The position numbers and the translations under genes are program-made. The notes beneath the pieces were generated by a model, which saw only the letters and a program-made list of their open reading frames with translations, was not told where the DNA came from and ran no database searches. Shown piece by piece: positions 63,054 through 64,000 of a DNA stretch of 64,000 bases. Numbering within the stretch: the stretch's first letter is position 1; each line of letters opens with the position of its first letter. Source of the DNA: Nostoc sp. FACHB-110 (GTDB lineage: Bacteria > Cyanobacteriota > Cyanobacteriia > Cyanobacteriales > Nostocaceae); assembly GCF_014697425.1 (NCBI RefSeq), contig NZ_JACJRU010000026.1:1-64000 (forward strand), in the 5' to 3' direction.

Positions 63054-63593
63054 ATGGGTAGAACGTTAGAAAACAAACAAGAAATAGTAGCTGACCTCAA
63101 ACAATCTTTGAGTGAGTCAACTTTAGCACTGGTAATTGAATACCAAGGGCTAACAGTTGCCGAAATCACAGATTTACGGAGGCGGCTGCGTCCGACTGGT
63201 ACTACTTGTAAGGTAACAAAAAATACCTTAATGGGTATTGCCATTCAAGAAGACGAAAAATGGCAACCACTATCTGAGTTGCTCAAAGGTTCTTCCGCCT
63301 TTTTATTAGTCAAAGAAGATTTCTCCTCAGCAATTAAGGCTTACCAAGACTTCCAAAAAGCCACCAAAAAAACCGAAATGCGTGGCGGTGTTATGGAAGG
63401 CCGTCTGCTGAAAGACTCTGATGTCAAGGCTTTAGGAGACTTGCCATCCAAAGAACAACTCATGGGTCAAATTGCTGGAGCTATCAACGCACTGGCTACC
63501 AAAATTGCTGTGGGTATCAACGAAGTTCCTGGTGGCTTGGCTCGTGCTTTGCAAGCTGTGGCTGAACAAGAACAAGGAAGCGCGGCTGAATAA
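63054..63593 (+). CDS. rplJ: 50S ribosomal protein L10
   Basis: A 179-residue base of the L7/L12 stalk. N-terminal rRNA-binding part (GRTLENKQEIVADLKQSLSE, LRRRLRPTGTTCKVTKNTLM) and C-terminal helix for L12 dimers (LGDLPSKEQLMGQIAGAINA). GGAGGTG lies 7-13 bases upstream of the ATG. Heptamer repeats begin right at its stop codon. Confidence 0.97.
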   Translation: MGRTLENKQEIVADLKQSLSESTLALVIEYQGLTVAEITDLRRRLRPTGTTCKVTKNTLMGIAIQEDEKWQPLSELLKGSSAFLLVKEDFSSAIKAYQDFQKATKKTEMRGGVMEGRLLKDSDVKALGDLPSKEQLMGQIAGAINALATKIAVGINEVPGGLARALQAVAEQEQGSAAE

Positions 63594-63622
63594 AGTATGA
63601 AGTATGAAGTATGAAGTGTGAA
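63594..63622. repeat. TGAAGTA heptamer tract after rplJ
   Basis: About three and a half units of TGAAGTA/TGAAGTG directly follow the rplJ stop codon. It is the same unit as the 13-copy array at 41450-41540, likewise starting at a stop codon. Confidence 0.85.
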
Positions 63623-63682
63623 ATAAGCCAAATATCAAAAAAATGGTTTATTTACTGAGTTTTTCATTCTTTAGACTTCTTT

Positions 63683-63731
63683 AGTCAAGAGTCAATAGTC
63701 AGTGGTAATGACGAATGACAAATGACAAATC
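63683..63731. repeat. Spacer repeat before rplL
   Basis: gtcaagagtcaatagtcag followed by gacgaatgacaaatgacaaa: the first part resembles 15291-15334, the second resembles the sequence around the MFS start at 41590. A dispersed spacer-repeat family. Confidence 0.6.
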
Positions 63732-63766
63732 ACCCATAACTAATCAAACATTACGGAGTTACATCA

Positions 63767-64000
63767 ATGTCTGCTACAACCGATAACATTTTAGAACAGT
63801 TGAAATCCTTGACCTTGCTAGAAGCTGCTGAATTAGTTAAGCAAATTGAAGAAGCTTTTGGCGTAAGTGCTGCTGCTCCCGTTGGTGTAGCTGTTGCTGC
63901 TCCTGCTGCGGCTGCTGCTGAACCTGTTGAAGAAAAAACCGAGTTCGACGTAATTCTAGAATCTGTTCCTGCTGATAAGAAGATTGCCGTACTGAAGATT
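63767..64000 (+). CDS. rplL: 50S ribosomal protein L7/L12 (partial, cut by window end)
   Basis: The first 78 codons of the stalk protein that recruits translation GTPases. The N-terminal dimerisation part (NILEQLKSLTLLEAAELVKQ), the Ala-rich hinge and the start of the C-terminal domain (EKTEFDVILESVPADKKIAV) are present. The gene runs off the right edge. A GGAG (63755-63758) serves the ATG at 63767. Confidence 0.97.
   Translation, partial: MSATTDNILEQLKSLTLLEAAELVKQIEEAFGVSAAAPVGVAVAAPAAAAAEPVEEKTEFDVILESVPADKKIAVLKI

Overview
The window is chromosomal DNA of a filamentous, probably heterocyst-forming cyanobacterium close to Nostoc/Anabaena. The evidence is the dense GCGATCGC (HIP1) octamers, an AcsF cyclase, a CpcS/CpeS-type phycobilin lyase, DUF1995 and DUF2996 proteins, degenerate heptamer repeats in the spacers, and a 693-residue dynamin that I recognise as an ortholog of the crystallised Nostoc punctiforme BDLP. 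No phage, plasmid or CRISPR signal was seen.

Layout. 1-107 is the 5' end of a 16S rRNA gene on the minus strand, with a good promoter at 260-288. 400-10019 holds nadC, argS, a pentapeptide-repeat membrane protein, a TPR lipoprotein, an RmlD-like reductase and a Wzc-like polysaccharide co-polymerase. 10362-17440 holds a Na+/H+ antiporter, acsF, a HEPN-like/TM2 protein, DUF2996, threonine aldolase and DUF1995. 17574-31368 is mixed: an orphan AbrB antitoxin beside a toxin stub, a large cold-shock/zinc-ribbon protein of unknown function, cysteine desulfurase, a phospholipase D-like lipoprotein, NDH-2, HAD, a DUF5674 pair, Nudix, folK, and a class A penicillin-binding protein behind a structured leader. 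31502-36374 has a transposase scrap and a three-gene dynamin cluster. 37643-44634 has an ABC permease, purN, and a MarR-controlled EmrA/MFS/EmrB efflux cluster.

The strongest candidate for an unusual system is the compact minus-strand operon 51864-44642. In transcription order it encodes a Trypco1 (CU044_2847-type) protein, a trypsin-like protease, a P-loop NTPase, a STAND NTPase with TPRs, and a radical SAM/SPASM enzyme. The C-terminus of the protease and the N-terminus of the first NTPase carry the same short helical domain, as expected for effector-associated adaptor domains. I read it as an NTPase-gated proteolytic conflict or surveillance system with a peptide-modifying enzyme added.

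52627-58514 holds a bilin lyase and an RND efflux pair, followed by a glycosyltransferase. 59827-64000 is the conserved run rplS, trnW(CCA), secE, nusG, rplK, rplA, L10 leader, rplJ, rplL (cut by the window end). Several spacers, including those within the ribosomal run, hold heptamer arrays or other low-complexity repeats. Two short palindromic MITE-like elements lie at 7332-7441 and 52099-52182.
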